NCBI GenBank assembly: GCA_964555355.1
Contig: CAZKRY010000012.1
Location: 124,001 to 188,000 of the forward strand
Direction of reading: 5' to 3'
Source: CAIKBL01 sp964555355
Lineage (GTDB): Bacteria > Pseudomonadota > Gammaproteobacteria > Ga0077536
Length of the DNA: 64,000 nt
Shown: piece after piece, positions 9,338 through 18,107 of the stretch
How the letters are laid out: the number at the start of each line of letters is the position of its first letter
Position numbering within the stretch: position 1 is the first letter of the stretch
Made by a program: the position numbers and the translations under genes
The notes under the pieces: generated by a model
Told to the model about the DNA's origin: nothing
The model's database searches: none
The model's input: only the letters and a program-made list of their open reading frames with translations

Positions 9338-9661
9338 TTACGCGGCGCGCTGCAGATCGGGTTGCGGAAGCTTTTCCGCTTGGCCTGCAACCACCGGCGT
9401 GACATTGGAAGCGTCCGCGGCTTGGGCTGCCCGCATTTTGCGCGCGCTGGGCGCGGTCAAGACTATTTCCGCCACTTGTAAGACACGTGCACTTAGTAAC
9501 GCGACAAGCGCCGTCGTGGTGCACAAAGAGAGACTTAGAAGCGCAGCTGAATCAGAGAGTTCCGGCACAAAGGTGCCGCTTAGAACGGAGGCCACCGCGC
9601 CTGCCAAGGCGCCAATGCCGATGAAATCAAGTACCGTGCATAGCCGATAATTCGGTGCCAT
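9338..9661 (-). CDS. Small hypothetical membrane protein
   Basis: This 107-residue frame has no family I recognise. Residues 9-30 (LCTVLDFIGIGALAGAVASV) and about 38-62 form two hydrophobic segments, followed by a polar Ala/Gln-rich tail. AAGGGA lies about 12 bases before the ATG, a rather long spacing. It stands alone between the long intergenic region and the end of the M48 peptidase gene, flanked by hairpins on both sides, which fits a monocistronic unit. It is accepted as a likely gene because of the membrane pattern and flanking signals, but it could be spurious. Confidence 0.5.
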   Translation of the reverse strand: MAPNYRLCTVLDFIGIGALAGAVASVLSGTFVPELSDSAALLSLSLCTTTALVALLSARVLQVAEIVLTAPSARKMRAAQAADASNVTPVVAGQAEKLPQPDLQRAA

Positions 9662-9700
9662 ACGTGGGTGTCCCTTTTTACTGTTATTTTTTGCTTAGTC

Positions 9701-9719
9701 GGGAGGGCATGCCCTTCCC
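9701..9719. repeat. Imperfect GC-rich palindrome in the leader of the small membrane gene
   Basis: GGGAGGGCATGCCCTTCCC contains the 10-bp perfect palindrome GGGCATGCCC flanked by pairing G/C runs with one bulged base. It lies between the M48 gene end (9843) and the start of the small membrane protein (9661). It could be an operator or the terminator of the M48 gene. Confidence 0.45.
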
Positions 9720-9842
9720 GTTGCCTGTGGGGACGCATTCTAAGAGATGGTGGTGACAATTCTGTGAAGTAAGCCTCAATCGGCGGGGGAATATCGCCTG
9801 TTACATTTGTTTTAAGTTCAACCAGTATAAGTAGGCCGCGCC

Positions 9843-11405
9843 TTAGTTGCGGCGCCGTTGCCTTTCTTCTTCTTGCTTGCGCTTCGCGCGTTCGGCATCG
9901 AGCAAATCCAGTTCTTTTTCGACCTCATCAAGCCGCGCATCCACGCGCATGCGCTGATAGTGCGAGATGTCGGCGACGGTTTGCGCGAGTTTCAATTGCT
10001 CCGCAGCGAGCTCTACTTCGCCGATCGAGCGATAGTACTCCGCCAAGTTGTAATGGGAGTTGACGGTATCGCCCATACGTTCTTCGGCTTCGGCAAGCAG
10101 TTTAAAGAACCTGGGATCGCGCACATCGGATTCACCAAAATCACGTAACACCTGGCGTGCTTCGCGTGGCTCACCGGTATTGGTGAGCAAACTCACGTAG
10201 CCATAGGTGGCCGCCCTGCTGTCTGGGGTGTTGTGGCGCGCGCGATCAAACCAAGCGAGGGCTTTATCGAGATTCCCCGCCTGTTGCTCTAGGCGCGCGT
10301 ACGCGATTTGGAACGCCGTGATCCGCGGTTGCTCGGTGAGAAGCTTGTCGAGTTCGATGCGCGCGCGAGCAAAGTCGCCGGCTTCAACCAACGCCAAGGC
10401 ATAGCCGTATCGTGCGGCGGCTTCATTACGATAAGTCCCCTCGCGTAACTGAGTTTCATAATAAGTCTTGGCCTGCGCCGGATCGGCCGCACTCATCACG
10501 TTGAGCTTTTGCCAGATAAGCAGGTAGTCATAACTGTCTTCGCGTAGCGCCGCGGGCTGCATGCGCGCGGCACGCTCCTTGGCTTCCGCGATCCGGTTGA
10601 CGGTCACGGGGTGGGTGCGCAGATATTCGGGGATTTCCGCCGGATCCGAATAGCGACTCGCGCGCTGCATGCGTTCGAAAAAGTCTCCCATTGAGCCGGG
10701 GTTGAAGCCCGCTTCGTTAAGCAACTCAATGCCAATCCGATCGGCTTCTTTTTCATTCGCGCGAGTGAAATTGATTTGATACTGCTGCTGCGCGGCACCG
10801 ATGGCGGTGAGCGCGCCAAGCCCCGCCTGCGGGTCAATCGCCGCGATCACCATGGCACCGAGCAACGCCGCCATGGCTGGGATGCTCATTTTGCCGGCGG
10901 CTTCGATCATGCGCGCACCATGGCGTTGGGTTAAGTGCGATACCTCATGCGCCAAAACTGACGCGAGCTCGCTCTCGTTTTGAGACGCGAGGATGAGTCC
11001 GCTATGGATGCCGACATATCCACCCGGCACGGCAAAGGCATTGATGACTGGGCTTTCGACGGCAAAAAAATGGAAATCGCCGTAGTAGTTGGAATGCTTG
11101 CCCACTTCCAACCCAATCTTTTGCACGTAGTCTTCGACTTCCTCATCCGAAATCAGCGGCGCACTGCGGCGCATTTGGCGCATGAACCCTTGGCCCAAGA
11201 GCCGCTCTTGTTCCGGCGATATGTAAGCACCGGCCGAGTCACCGAAATCCGGCAGATCGGAGAGATCGATATCGTCGTGGTCGGTCAGCGGGCCCGTGCC
11301 ATCCACGCCCTGCGCAAACGTCACACCAGCCGCAAGCGCGCATAGCAAGATGAAACCTGCACGAGGCAACTTGGCGAGGATTGCGATCAAGTCTCGGGCC
11401 TCCAT
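9843..11405 (-). CDS. Periplasmic M48-family zinc metallopeptidase with TPR domain (BepA-like)
   Basis: This 520-residue protein has an N-terminal signal peptide (hydrophobic core ILLCALAAGVTFA). An M48 protease domain follows with the zinc motif HEVSH (residues 153-157) and the third ligand glutamate in NEKEADRIG. The C-terminal half is TPR-like and ends in a basic Arg/Lys-rich tail. The architecture matches BepA/YfgC, which degrades or helps fold outer-membrane proteins such as LptD in the periplasm. The ATG at 11405 was chosen because the signal peptide starts there; an in-frame GTG at 11420 would add five residues. Confidence 0.88.
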   Translation of the reverse strand: MEARDLIAILAKLPRAGFILLCALAAGVTFAQGVDGTGPLTDHDDIDLSDLPDFGDSAGAYISPEQERLLGQGFMRQMRRSAPLISDEEVEDYVQKIGLEVGKHSNYYGDFHFFAVESPVINAFAVPGGYVGIHSGLILASQNESELASVLAHEVSHLTQRHGARMIEAAGKMSIPAMAALLGAMVIAAIDPQAGLGALTAIGAAQQQYQINFTRANEKEADRIGIELLNEAGFNPGSMGDFFERMQRASRYSDPAEIPEYLRTHPVTVNRIAEAKERAARMQPAALREDSYDYLLIWQKLNVMSAADPAQAKTYYETQLREGTYRNEAAARYGYALALVEAGDFARARIELDKLLTEQPRITAFQIAYARLEQQAGNLDKALAWFDRARHNTPDSRAATYGYVSLLTNTGEPREARQVLRDFGESDVRDPRFFKLLAEAEERMGDTVNSHYNLAEYYRSIGEVELAAEQLKLAQTVADISHYQRMRVDARLDEVEKELDLLDAERAKRKQEEERQRRRN

Positions 11406-11558
11406 TGGTGGGCGGCTCACAGTGTAGCGCGAGCGTCAATCCAGCGTCATGGTGTGCACGCGCCGCGCGCGCAAACAAAACGCAAGCGTAGTCGTGCTTT
11501 ATCGCCCGCGTCGGCGCGGGTACGATGACCCGACATTCTGGCGGCGAGGACTTGAACA

Positions 11559-12824
11559 ATGGCTGTACGAAACGCCTTCTACGCGCAATCGGGCGGCGTC
11601 ACCGCGGTGATCAACGCGAGTGCGTGCGGGTTACTCCAAGCGGCGCGTGAACAGGGGGCCGCGATCGGCAAAGTCTTCGCCGGCCGCAACGGCATCATCG
11701 GCGCGCTAACAGAGGATCTCATCGATACCTCGCGAGAGAGCGACGCTGCGATCGCCGCACTTCGCCACACGCCCTCTGGCGCCTTTGGTTCTTGTCGCTT
11801 CAAACTTAAAAAAATCACCGATAGTCGCGCCGAATACGAACGGCTGATCGAGGTTTTCCGTGCGCACGACATTGGTTACTTCTTTTATAACGGCGGGGGC
11901 GACTCAGCGGACACCTGTCTCAAGGTCTCGCAGCTCAGTCAGGAACTGGGTTACCCGGTACAGGCAATTCATATCCCAAAGACCGTCGACAATGACCTGC
12001 CGATTACCGACACCTGCCCCGGGTTCGGGTCAGTGGCCAAGTATGTCGCGGTGTCTATCCGGGAAGCCGGCTTCGATGTCGCTTCGATGGCCAAAACCTC
12101 GACCAAAGTATTCGTCATGGAAGTCATGGGGCGCCATGCGGGTTGGATTGCGGCCGCCGGCGGCCTTGCGCACGAAGCCGCTGATGATGCGCCCCATCTG
12201 ATTTTGTTTCCGGAAGTGACGCTAGACGAAAACGATTTCCTGGCGCGGGTGGACGCCTGCGTCAAAACGCACGGTTACTGCGCGATCGTGGTATCGGAAG
12301 GAATCAAGAACGCGGCCGGGAAGTTCGTGGCTGAAGCGGGCACCCGCGATGCCTTTGGTCACGCGCAGCTGGGTGGAGTAGCGCCAGTCATCGCCCAGCT
12401 CATCAAGGACCGCCTGAATTACAAGTATCACTGGGCGGTCGCGGATTATCTGCAGCGTGCGGCGCGCCATATCGCCTCCAAAACTGATGTCGAACAGGCC
12501 TACGCGGTGGGGCGGGCAGCCTTGGAATTAGCCATCGCCGGACAAAACGCCCGCATGGTGACGATCGAACGTCTGGAAGACGAACCCTATCGGTGGCGCA
12601 CCGGCCATGCGGCGCTCGCGGATGTCGCGAATGTCGAGAAAAAAATGCCGCGCGACTTCATTACCCCGGACGGCTATGGGATTACCGAGGCCTGCCGTCG
12701 CTATTTAAAGCCACTCATTGCCGGCGAAGACTATCCCCCCTATCAAGGAGGGTTGCCGGCTTACGTCAAGCTCGCCAACATCGCGGTACCGCGCAGGCTC
12801 GCGACGGCTTTCAAAATCGGCTGA
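11559..12824 (+). CDS. pfp: Pyrophosphate-dependent 6-phosphofructokinase
   Basis: This 421-residue phosphofructokinase phosphorylates fructose-6-phosphate, probably with PPi. The phosphate-binding motif is YNGGGDS; an acidic residue where ATP enzymes carry glycine (GGDGS) marks PPi specificity. The catalytic loop PKTVDNDLPITD also has the PPi-type lysine. MEVMGRHAGWIA is the sugar-phosphate region. GAGGA precedes the ATG. A membrane pyrophosphatase follows 112 bp downstream on the same strand, so both probably belong to one PPi-linked unit, as described in methanotrophs. Since PPi-PFK is reversible, it could serve glycolysis or gluconeogenesis. Confidence 0.9.
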   Translation: MAVRNAFYAQSGGVTAVINASACGLLQAAREQGAAIGKVFAGRNGIIGALTEDLIDTSRESDAAIAALRHTPSGAFGSCRFKLKKITDSRAEYERLIEVFRAHDIGYFFYNGGGDSADTCLKVSQLSQELGYPVQAIHIPKTVDNDLPITDTCPGFGSVAKYVAVSIREAGFDVASMAKTSTKVFVMEVMGRHAGWIAAAGGLAHEAADDAPHLILFPEVTLDENDFLARVDACVKTHGYCAIVVSEGIKNAAGKFVAEAGTRDAFGHAQLGGVAPVIAQLIKDRLNYKYHWAVADYLQRAARHIASKTDVEQAYAVGRAALELAIAGQNARMVTIERLEDEPYRWRTGHAALADVANVEKKMPRDFITPDGYGITEACRRYLKPLIAGEDYPPYQGGLPAYVKLANIAVPRRLATAFKIG

Positions 12825-12936
12825 TATCTACGAAAATCGCGCGGCTCGGCAGCCTGGGAGGAGGCCGAGCGCGTGCGAGCCGCGATGCGGTCCGCTCCTT
12901 CCGCAATCTAAAGACAAACGAATTGAGGGCTTTTTC

Positions 12937-14940
12937 ATGTCCGCTTTAGGATTTTCCGTTTTATGCGGGTTCCTGGCCGTCGCCTATGGCGTCTGGTCGG
13001 TACGCTGGATTCTGGCGCAACCCGAAGGCAATGACCGCATGCGTGAGATCGCGGCCGCGATTCAACAAGGCGCGTCGGCTTATTTGAACCGCCAATACAC
13101 CACCATCGGGATTGTGGGCGCGATTCTTTTCGTCGTGCTATGGGCCGCGCTCGATAAATTTACCGCGATCGGATTCGCGGTCGGCGCGCTGCTCTCCGGC
13201 GCGACGGGCTATATAGGAATGAATGTGTCGGTGCGCTCCAACGTACGCACTGCGCAAGCCGCCCACAACGGCATGGCGGCGGCGCTCGCCGTTGCATTCC
13301 GTGGCGGCGCGGTCACCGGCATGTTGGTGGTTGGTTTGGGCCTCCTCGGTTGTGCCGGCTTCTATATGCTTGCCCCACAGCTCTTAGGTGCGGACCAGGA
13401 TCAAACACTCCATGGTCTCGTCGGACTCGCCTTCGGTGGTTCGTTGATTTCAATCTTCGCGCGCTTAGGCGGCGGCATTTTCACCAAGGGCGCGGATGTC
13501 GGCGCGGACTTGGTTGGTAAGGTCGAAGCCGGCATTCCGGAAGATGACCCGCGTAACCCGGCCGTCATCGCGGACAACGTGGGTGACAACGTCGGCGACT
13601 GCGCGGGCATGGCGGCGGACCTCTTTGAAACCTACGCGGTGACGGTGGTTGCCACCATGGTGCTCGGCAGCTTGATGCTCGAGAAGCTCGGAGCCAACGC
13701 GATCATCTATCCGTTGGTACTCGGTGGGGCCTCGATTATCGCCTCCATTATCGGCACTTTCTTCGTGAAAGCCCCTGACCAAAAGATCATGAAGGCCTTA
13801 TATAAAGGCGTGATTGTCTCTGGGGTATTAGCGGCCGGCGCGTTTTACTACATCAGCCAACAGATGATGGGCGAGAACGCGATGACGCTCTTTTATTGTT
13901 CGCTCGTAGGCCTGGTACTGACCGGCGCCATCGTGTGGATTACCGAGTACTACACCGGCACCGAATACGCGCCGGTTAAGCACGTCGCGTCTGCCTCGCA
14001 GACCGGCCATGCGACCAACATCATCGCGGGCTTGGGCGTGTCGATGAAATCCTGCGCGTTGCCGGTGCTCGCGGTGTGTGTGGCCATCTACGCCGCGTAC
14101 ACGCTTGGCGAGTTGTACGGCATCGCGATCGCGGCCACGGCGATGTTGTCGATGACCGGTATGATCGTGGCACTCGACGCCTACGGCCCGATTACCGATA
14201 ACGCGGGTGGTATCGCGGAAATGGCCGAGCTGCCGAAGGAAATCCGCAACATCACCGATCCGCTCGATGCAGTGGGTAACACCACCAAGGCGGTTACCAA
14301 GGGTTATGCCATTGGCTCGGCCGGTCTTGCTTCCTTAGTGCTTTTCGCGGATTACACGCACAAGCTTGAACAAGCCGGTAAGTCGGTGTCGTTCGATTTG
14401 TCGGATCACATGGTCATCATCGGCTTGTTCATCGGCGGTCTCGTGCCCTATTTGTTCGGCGCGATGGCGATGGAAGCCGTGGGCCGTGCGGCAGGCTCGG
14501 TGGTCAACGAAGTGCGCCGGCAGTTCAAAGAGATCAAAGGCATCATGGAAGGCACCGCCAAGCCGGATTATTCGCGCGCGGTCGATATGCTGACCAAGTC
14601 GGCGATCAAAGAAATGATCGTGCCGTCGCTGCTGCCGATTCTAGTACCGGTGGTGGTCGGCATTTGGCTTGGACCGCAGGCCCTGGGCGGCGTGTTGATG
14701 GGGACTATCGTGACTGGCCTCTTTGTCGCCATCTCGATGACCACCGGCGGCGGCGCCTGGGATAACGCCAAGAAGTACATCGAAGATGGTCACTTCGGCG
14801 GCAAAGGCTCAGATGCGCACAAAGCCGCGGTTACCGGCGATACCGTTGGCGACCCATACAAAGACACGGCGGGCCCGGCGGTCAATCCGCTGATTAAGAT
14901 CATCAACATTGTCGCGTTGTTGATCGTGCCGCTACTGTAA
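12937..14940 (+). CDS. hppA: Membrane-bound proton-pumping pyrophosphatase (K+-independent type)
   Basis: This 667-residue, very hydrophobic protein is an M-PPase that couples PPi hydrolysis to H+ transport across the inner membrane. Diagnostic motifs are KGADVGADLVGKVEAGIPEDD, DNVGDNVGDCAGMAADLFE and GDTVGDPYKDTAGPA. The sequence GNTTKAVTKG carries lysine and threonine at the positions that distinguish K+-independent enzymes from K+-dependent ones (alanine). The start is the ATG at 12937; an open frame extends upstream to 12718, but that part overlaps the pfp gene and lacks the first transmembrane helix pattern. A family A hairpin follows 30 bp after the stop. Confidence 0.95.
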   Translation: MSALGFSVLCGFLAVAYGVWSVRWILAQPEGNDRMREIAAAIQQGASAYLNRQYTTIGIVGAILFVVLWAALDKFTAIGFAVGALLSGATGYIGMNVSVRSNVRTAQAAHNGMAAALAVAFRGGAVTGMLVVGLGLLGCAGFYMLAPQLLGADQDQTLHGLVGLAFGGSLISIFARLGGGIFTKGADVGADLVGKVEAGIPEDDPRNPAVIADNVGDNVGDCAGMAADLFETYAVTVVATMVLGSLMLEKLGANAIIYPLVLGGASIIASIIGTFFVKAPDQKIMKALYKGVIVSGVLAAGAFYYISQQMMGENAMTLFYCSLVGLVLTGAIVWITEYYTGTEYAPVKHVASASQTGHATNIIAGLGVSMKSCALPVLAVCVAIYAAYTLGELYGIAIAATAMLSMTGMIVALDAYGPITDNAGGIAEMAELPKEIRNITDPLDAVGNTTKAVTKGYAIGSAGLASLVLFADYTHKLEQAGKSVSFDLSDHMVIIGLFIGGLVPYLFGAMAMEAVGRAAGSVVNEVRRQFKEIKGIMEGTAKPDYSRAVDMLTKSAIKEMIVPSLLPILVPVVVGIWLGPQALGGVLMGTIVTGLFVAISMTTGGGAWDNAKKYIEDGHFGGKGSDAHKAAVTGDTVGDPYKDTAGPAVNPLIKIINIVALLIVPLL

Positions 14941-14956
14941 TTTCAGCGGGCACTTC

Positions 14957-15062
14957 ACCCTCACCCCAGCCCTCTCCCGCGCCGCGGGAGAGGGAGACAG
15001 GAGATTTCCTGTCCGAGTAAGTAAGCGCGTAAATTTATAAAACCTCTCCCACCGGGAGAGGT
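14957..15062. repeat. REP-like palindromic element (family A)
   Basis: The element begins CACCCTCACCCC and carries an 11-bp perfect hairpin CCCTCTCCCGC-GCC-GCGGGAGAGGG at 14970-14994, then a second hairpin ACCTCTCCC/GGGAGAGGT at 15042-15062. It lies directly after hppA, where the first hairpin could act as a terminator. Confidence 0.85.
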
Positions 15063-15075
15063 CGGCGCGCGGATC

Positions 15076-15182
15076 GTAGGTTGGGGTGAGCACAGCGAAC
15101 CCCAACATCGCTATTCCAAATCAGCGCAGACGAAAATCCTGCGTGGGAATTGTTGGGGTTCGCTTCGCTCACCCCAACCTAC
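15076..15182. repeat. Paired inverted repeat of family B
   Basis: Two 32-bp copies face each other: GTAGGTTGGGGTGAGC...CGAACCCCAACA at 15076-15107 and its reverse complement at 15151-15182, with two differences in the centre and a 43-bp spacer. Each copy is itself partly palindromic. The pair lies in the convergent interval between hppA and the aromatic operon. A similar pair occurs at 44488-44572 and a single copy at 17288. Confidence 0.9.
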
Positions 15183-15194
15183 AGCTAGCGACAG

Positions 15195-16196
15195 TTAGCG
15201 CACATTCAAAAACAACCGCGCGGCATCCGCGAATACCGCGTGCTCAGCGGCTCCCACCGCGCCTTCTAAGAATTTCCGCAATCCCGTTTGTTCGATGACA
15301 TACGGATAGTCCGTGCCGGCGAATACATGCCCTGGCGCGAAGACATCTAGCAGATACTTTAAGTATCCCGTGTCATATACCAGGCTGTCGTAGAAAAAAT
15401 TTGCAGCGTAGTGATGCGGCGGCTGCGGCAACGCGCCGTTGAAACCATCCGATAATTCCCAACCCCGTTGTAGACGGTGCACCAGCGGGATTACCGCGCC
15501 ACCGCCGTGACTGAAGCCAAGTCGCAATTTGAGGAACTTGGCAGGCACGCCTGCGCGGAGCAGGGAAGCAATCGCGAGTCCGGTATCGAGTGGAAACGCC
15601 GCGTACGGGATCAGATCAGGCGTTTCCCGCAATCGCTCCGCACCGATGGGATGAAGTGCGTGAACAAATATCGCGAGTTCGAGCCGCTCGGCTTCCGCAA
15701 AAAATTCTGTAAAGCATTTGTCGCCGAGCACCGTTCCATTGATATTGCTGCCGATCTCAACGCCCGCTAAACCATCGGCCTTGAGACGGGAAAGTTCGCG
15801 CGCCGCAAGTTCCGGCGCTTGCAACGGAACCATCCCGAGTCCGATGAATCGACCGTTGCCTTGCGCGACCATCGACGCTATCGCCGCATTGACAAAGCGG
15901 CCAACGTTAAGCGCCTCCTCCGGCTTAAACCAATAGGATAAGAGCTCAGGCATTGGCGATAACGCTTGCGCAGTGATGCCTTCCGCGTCCATCGAATTGA
16001 CACGCGCGGCGATATCCCATGAGCGCGAATCGAGTTCGCGGAACGGTTTATCGCCGAATTGAATCGTCGCACGTCCCGTCGATTGCACGCATAAACAGGG
16101 CCAGCGCCCGTTGTTGCCGGGCGCGGGATTCGGCGGAAAATCACGCGGGACAATATGCGTATGGACATCGATGAGGGGCGAGTGATGCTCACCCAT
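15195..16196 (-). CDS. ACMSD-like metal-dependent decarboxylase/amidohydrolase of the aromatic operon
   Basis: This 333-residue TIM-barrel protein of the amidohydrolase-2 family starts with IDVHTHIVP, whose HxH binds the catalytic metal. HALHP supplies a further histidine, FSHGGGAV the next, and AGTDYPY the conserved aspartate. The closest known functions are 2-amino-3-carboxymuconate-6-semialdehyde decarboxylase and related aromatic decarboxylases. It is the last gene of an operon whose ring cleavage should give a 3-carboxy-muconate semialdehyde-type product, so decarboxylation of that product is the likely role (inference). It overlaps the reductase gene by 8 bp. Confidence 0.8.
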   Translation of the reverse strand: MGEHHSPLIDVHTHIVPRDFPPNPAPGNNGRWPCLCVQSTGRATIQFGDKPFRELDSRSWDIAARVNSMDAEGITAQALSPMPELLSYWFKPEEALNVGRFVNAAIASMVAQGNGRFIGLGMVPLQAPELAARELSRLKADGLAGVEIGSNINGTVLGDKCFTEFFAEAERLELAIFVHALHPIGAERLRETPDLIPYAAFPLDTGLAIASLLRAGVPAKFLKLRLGFSHGGGAVIPLVHRLQRGWELSDGFNGALPQPPHHYAANFFYDSLVYDTGYLKYLLDVFAPGHVFAGTDYPYVIEQTGLRKFLEGAVGAAEHAVFADAARLFLNVR

Positions 16197-17259
16197 GCCG
16201 CTGCAGTCCGTGGCTACCGTCTAAGAATTTGTCAAAGTGAATATTGGCGGTAACAAGGCCGAGCGCGTGTAACACCGGGATCGCGGCGTCGATCATCGGC
16301 GGCGGGCCGCATAGATAAGCCTCCGAGTCAGTCCCAGCCAACGCGCGAACCTTCTCCAGTATCGCATCGGTGACCAATCCGCGGGCGCCGGCCCATCCGG
16401 AATTCGTTGGTTCATCCGACAACACCGGCACAAACTCAAAGGCACCGTTCCAATTGCGCGCGAGCGCGGCGAGTTCAGCCTGCGCGTAGAGATCGCGTTG
16501 TGCACGTGCGCCAAACAACAGCACACAGGGCCGCCCGACGTTACGCGCGGCTGCGGCGTTAAGAAGTGACAACAATGGTGCCAACCCGCTGCCGCCTGCA
16601 ATCGCGAGCAATGGCGCGCGACTTTCGCGCAACCAGAAATTACCGGACGGGCCATGTACCTTCACGATCTTGCCGACGAAATCCGCACCGAAGAGTAGAT
16701 CCGTAAACATGCCCCCCGGTACGTGCCGAATGTAGAACTCAAGCTCCAGACAACCGCCGGGTTGCGGTGCATTGGCGATTGAATACGCGCGCGCGCCATA
16801 CACATCATCAATCGTGAGCTGTGCATACTGCCCGCCATCGAACTTAAGTGGCCGGTCGAGCACGATCGTGACCTGTTTGATGTCATGCGTGGCATCCGTG
16901 ACGCGCAGGATTTTGCCGGCGAAATCCTCTGGCGGCGTCAATTGCTTGCGGGTTAATCCGTCAACCGTGAGCGTGAGATCGGATTTAGGTGCCGCTTGGC
17001 AGGCGAGGATGATGTTCGCGCGCAGCTCTTCCGCGCTCAATACATAACCAAAGTTCTGAATTTCTCGGATTTTGCCGTTCTTCAGCGTGCACTTGCAGCT
17101 CCCACACGTGCCCACGGTGCAGCTATGCGGAAACGCGATCCCTTGCGCGAGTGCGGCCTCTAACACTGACTGCCCGGATTTCACGGTGAACGACACGCCA
17201 GATGGCTCCGTCATCACGGTGCGATCGACCTGACCAAAAAGCGACTTAAGGAAACTCAT
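16189..17259 (-). CDS. Ferredoxin-NAD(P)H reductase component of the ring-hydroxylating dioxygenase
   Basis: This 356-residue protein fuses an N-terminal plant-type [2Fe-2S] ferredoxin (Cys47, 52, 55 and 87) to an FAD-binding domain with RAYSIANAP and an NAD-binding domain with GGSGLAPLLSLL. The order matches BenC-type reductases, which pass electrons from NADH straight to the Rieske oxygenase without a separate ferredoxin. It lies in the operon with the alpha and beta oxygenase subunits. A single family B repeat separates it from the dehydrogenase gene upstream. Confidence 0.9.
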   Translation of the reverse strand: MSFLKSLFGQVDRTVMTEPSGVSFTVKSGQSVLEAALAQGIAFPHSCTVGTCGSCKCTLKNGKIREIQNFGYVLSAEELRANIILACQAAPKSDLTLTVDGLTRKQLTPPEDFAGKILRVTDATHDIKQVTIVLDRPLKFDGGQYAQLTIDDVYGARAYSIANAPQPGGCLELEFYIRHVPGGMFTDLLFGADFVGKIVKVHGPSGNFWLRESRAPLLAIAGGSGLAPLLSLLNAAAARNVGRPCVLLFGARAQRDLYAQAELAALARNWNGAFEFVPVLSDEPTNSGWAGARGLVTDAILEKVRALAGTDSEAYLCGPPPMIDAAIPVLHALGLVTANIHFDKFLDGSHGLQRHG

Positions 17260-17287
17260 CGTGGTCGATCATCTTTTAGAGCCCTGA

Positions 17288-17319
17288 TGTTGGGATTCGC
17301 TGCGCTCATCCCAACCTAC
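17288..17319. repeat. Single family B repeat inside the aromatic operon
   Basis: A 32-bp copy (TGTTGGGATTCGC...TCATCCCAACCTAC) lies between the dehydrogenase and the reductase genes. It is more diverged than the other copies, yet the changes on its two arms compensate (GGGAT/ATCCC), so the fold is kept. It may modulate mRNA stability between the two genes. Confidence 0.8.
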
Positions 17320-17359
17320 TTTTTGAATTTAACTGCACGCTCGCGCCGCACTTCGATCT

Positions 17360-18106
17360 TCATAACATGGTGCTGCCACCATTGACGCTGATGACTTGAC
17401 CCGTGACGAAGGACGCTTCTTCGCTCGCCAAATAAGCCACCATCGACGCTACTTCCGCCATCTCGCCCGGCCGGCCCATCGGGATGACATCGGCGAACTG
17501 TTTTATCCAAGGATTATTTTCCGCCATCAATTTCCGCACCATGGGCGTTGCCACCATGCACGGCGCGACGGTGTTGACGGTGATGCCCTGCGTTGCAAAC
17601 TCGCGCGCGAGTCCGGTGGTCAACGCATGCATGCCGCCTTTCGCGGCGTTATACGCCGCATGTTCCGGCAGCCCGTTGCGCACGGAATCCGCGCCGACAT
17701 TGACGATGCGCCCATAGCCGCTCTTGAGCATCACCGGCAATACGACATAGCAACACCAAAGTGCCGTCCATAAATTGCGATTGACGGTTTCACGCAATGT
17801 ATCCGGCGTGTGTTCGAGAAACGGTCGAATAATCCCGCCGCCCGCGTTGTTGATGAGGATATCGATGCGCCCATAAGTTTCGACGACGAGCTGTGTGAGA
17901 TCCCGCACTGTACCTTCAACGCTCAGGTCACCGACAAAATTAAGTGCTCCGGGAAATTCGCCGGCGGTATCGATTACACGCGCATCCAAGTCGGCGAGGA
18001 TTAGCCGTACGCCTTCCTGCGCGAGGCGTTCCGCGATCGCGCGACCGATCCCCGCGGCGGCACCGGTGATAATGGCAACTCTACCGTCTAAGCCGTGCAT
18101 CGACAT
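17360..18106 (-). CDS. SDR dehydrogenase, probable cis-dihydrodiol (cumate-type) dehydrogenase
   Basis: This 248-residue short-chain dehydrogenase has the cofactor motif TGAAAGIG (residues 14-21), NNAG, and the active-site YNAAK. The usual catalytic serine 13 residues before the tyrosine is alanine in the sequence VGADSVRNGL, with a serine two positions later. From memory this GADSVRNG form occurs in 2,3-dihydroxy-2,3-dihydro-p-cumate dehydrogenases (CmtB). In this operon it would rearomatise the dioxygenase product to a catechol carboxylate with reduction of NAD+. It starts one base after the upstream stop, so it is co-transcribed. Confidence 0.85.
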   Translation of the reverse strand: MSMHGLDGRVAIITGAAAGIGRAIAERLAQEGVRLILADLDARVIDTAGEFPGALNFVGDLSVEGTVRDLTQLVVETYGRIDILINNAGGGIIRPFLEHTPDTLRETVNRNLWTALWCCYVVLPVMLKSGYGRIVNVGADSVRNGLPEHAAYNAAKGGMHALTTGLAREFATQGITVNTVAPCMVATPMVRKLMAENNPWIKQFADVIPMGRPGEMAEVASMVAYLASEEASFVTGQVISVNGGSTML

Positions 18107-18107
18107 C

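Noticed and set aside
12718..12936. N-terminal extension of the pyrophosphatase
   Set aside because: It lies inside and just after pfp in another frame and does not resemble M-PPases; the protein proper starts at 12937.
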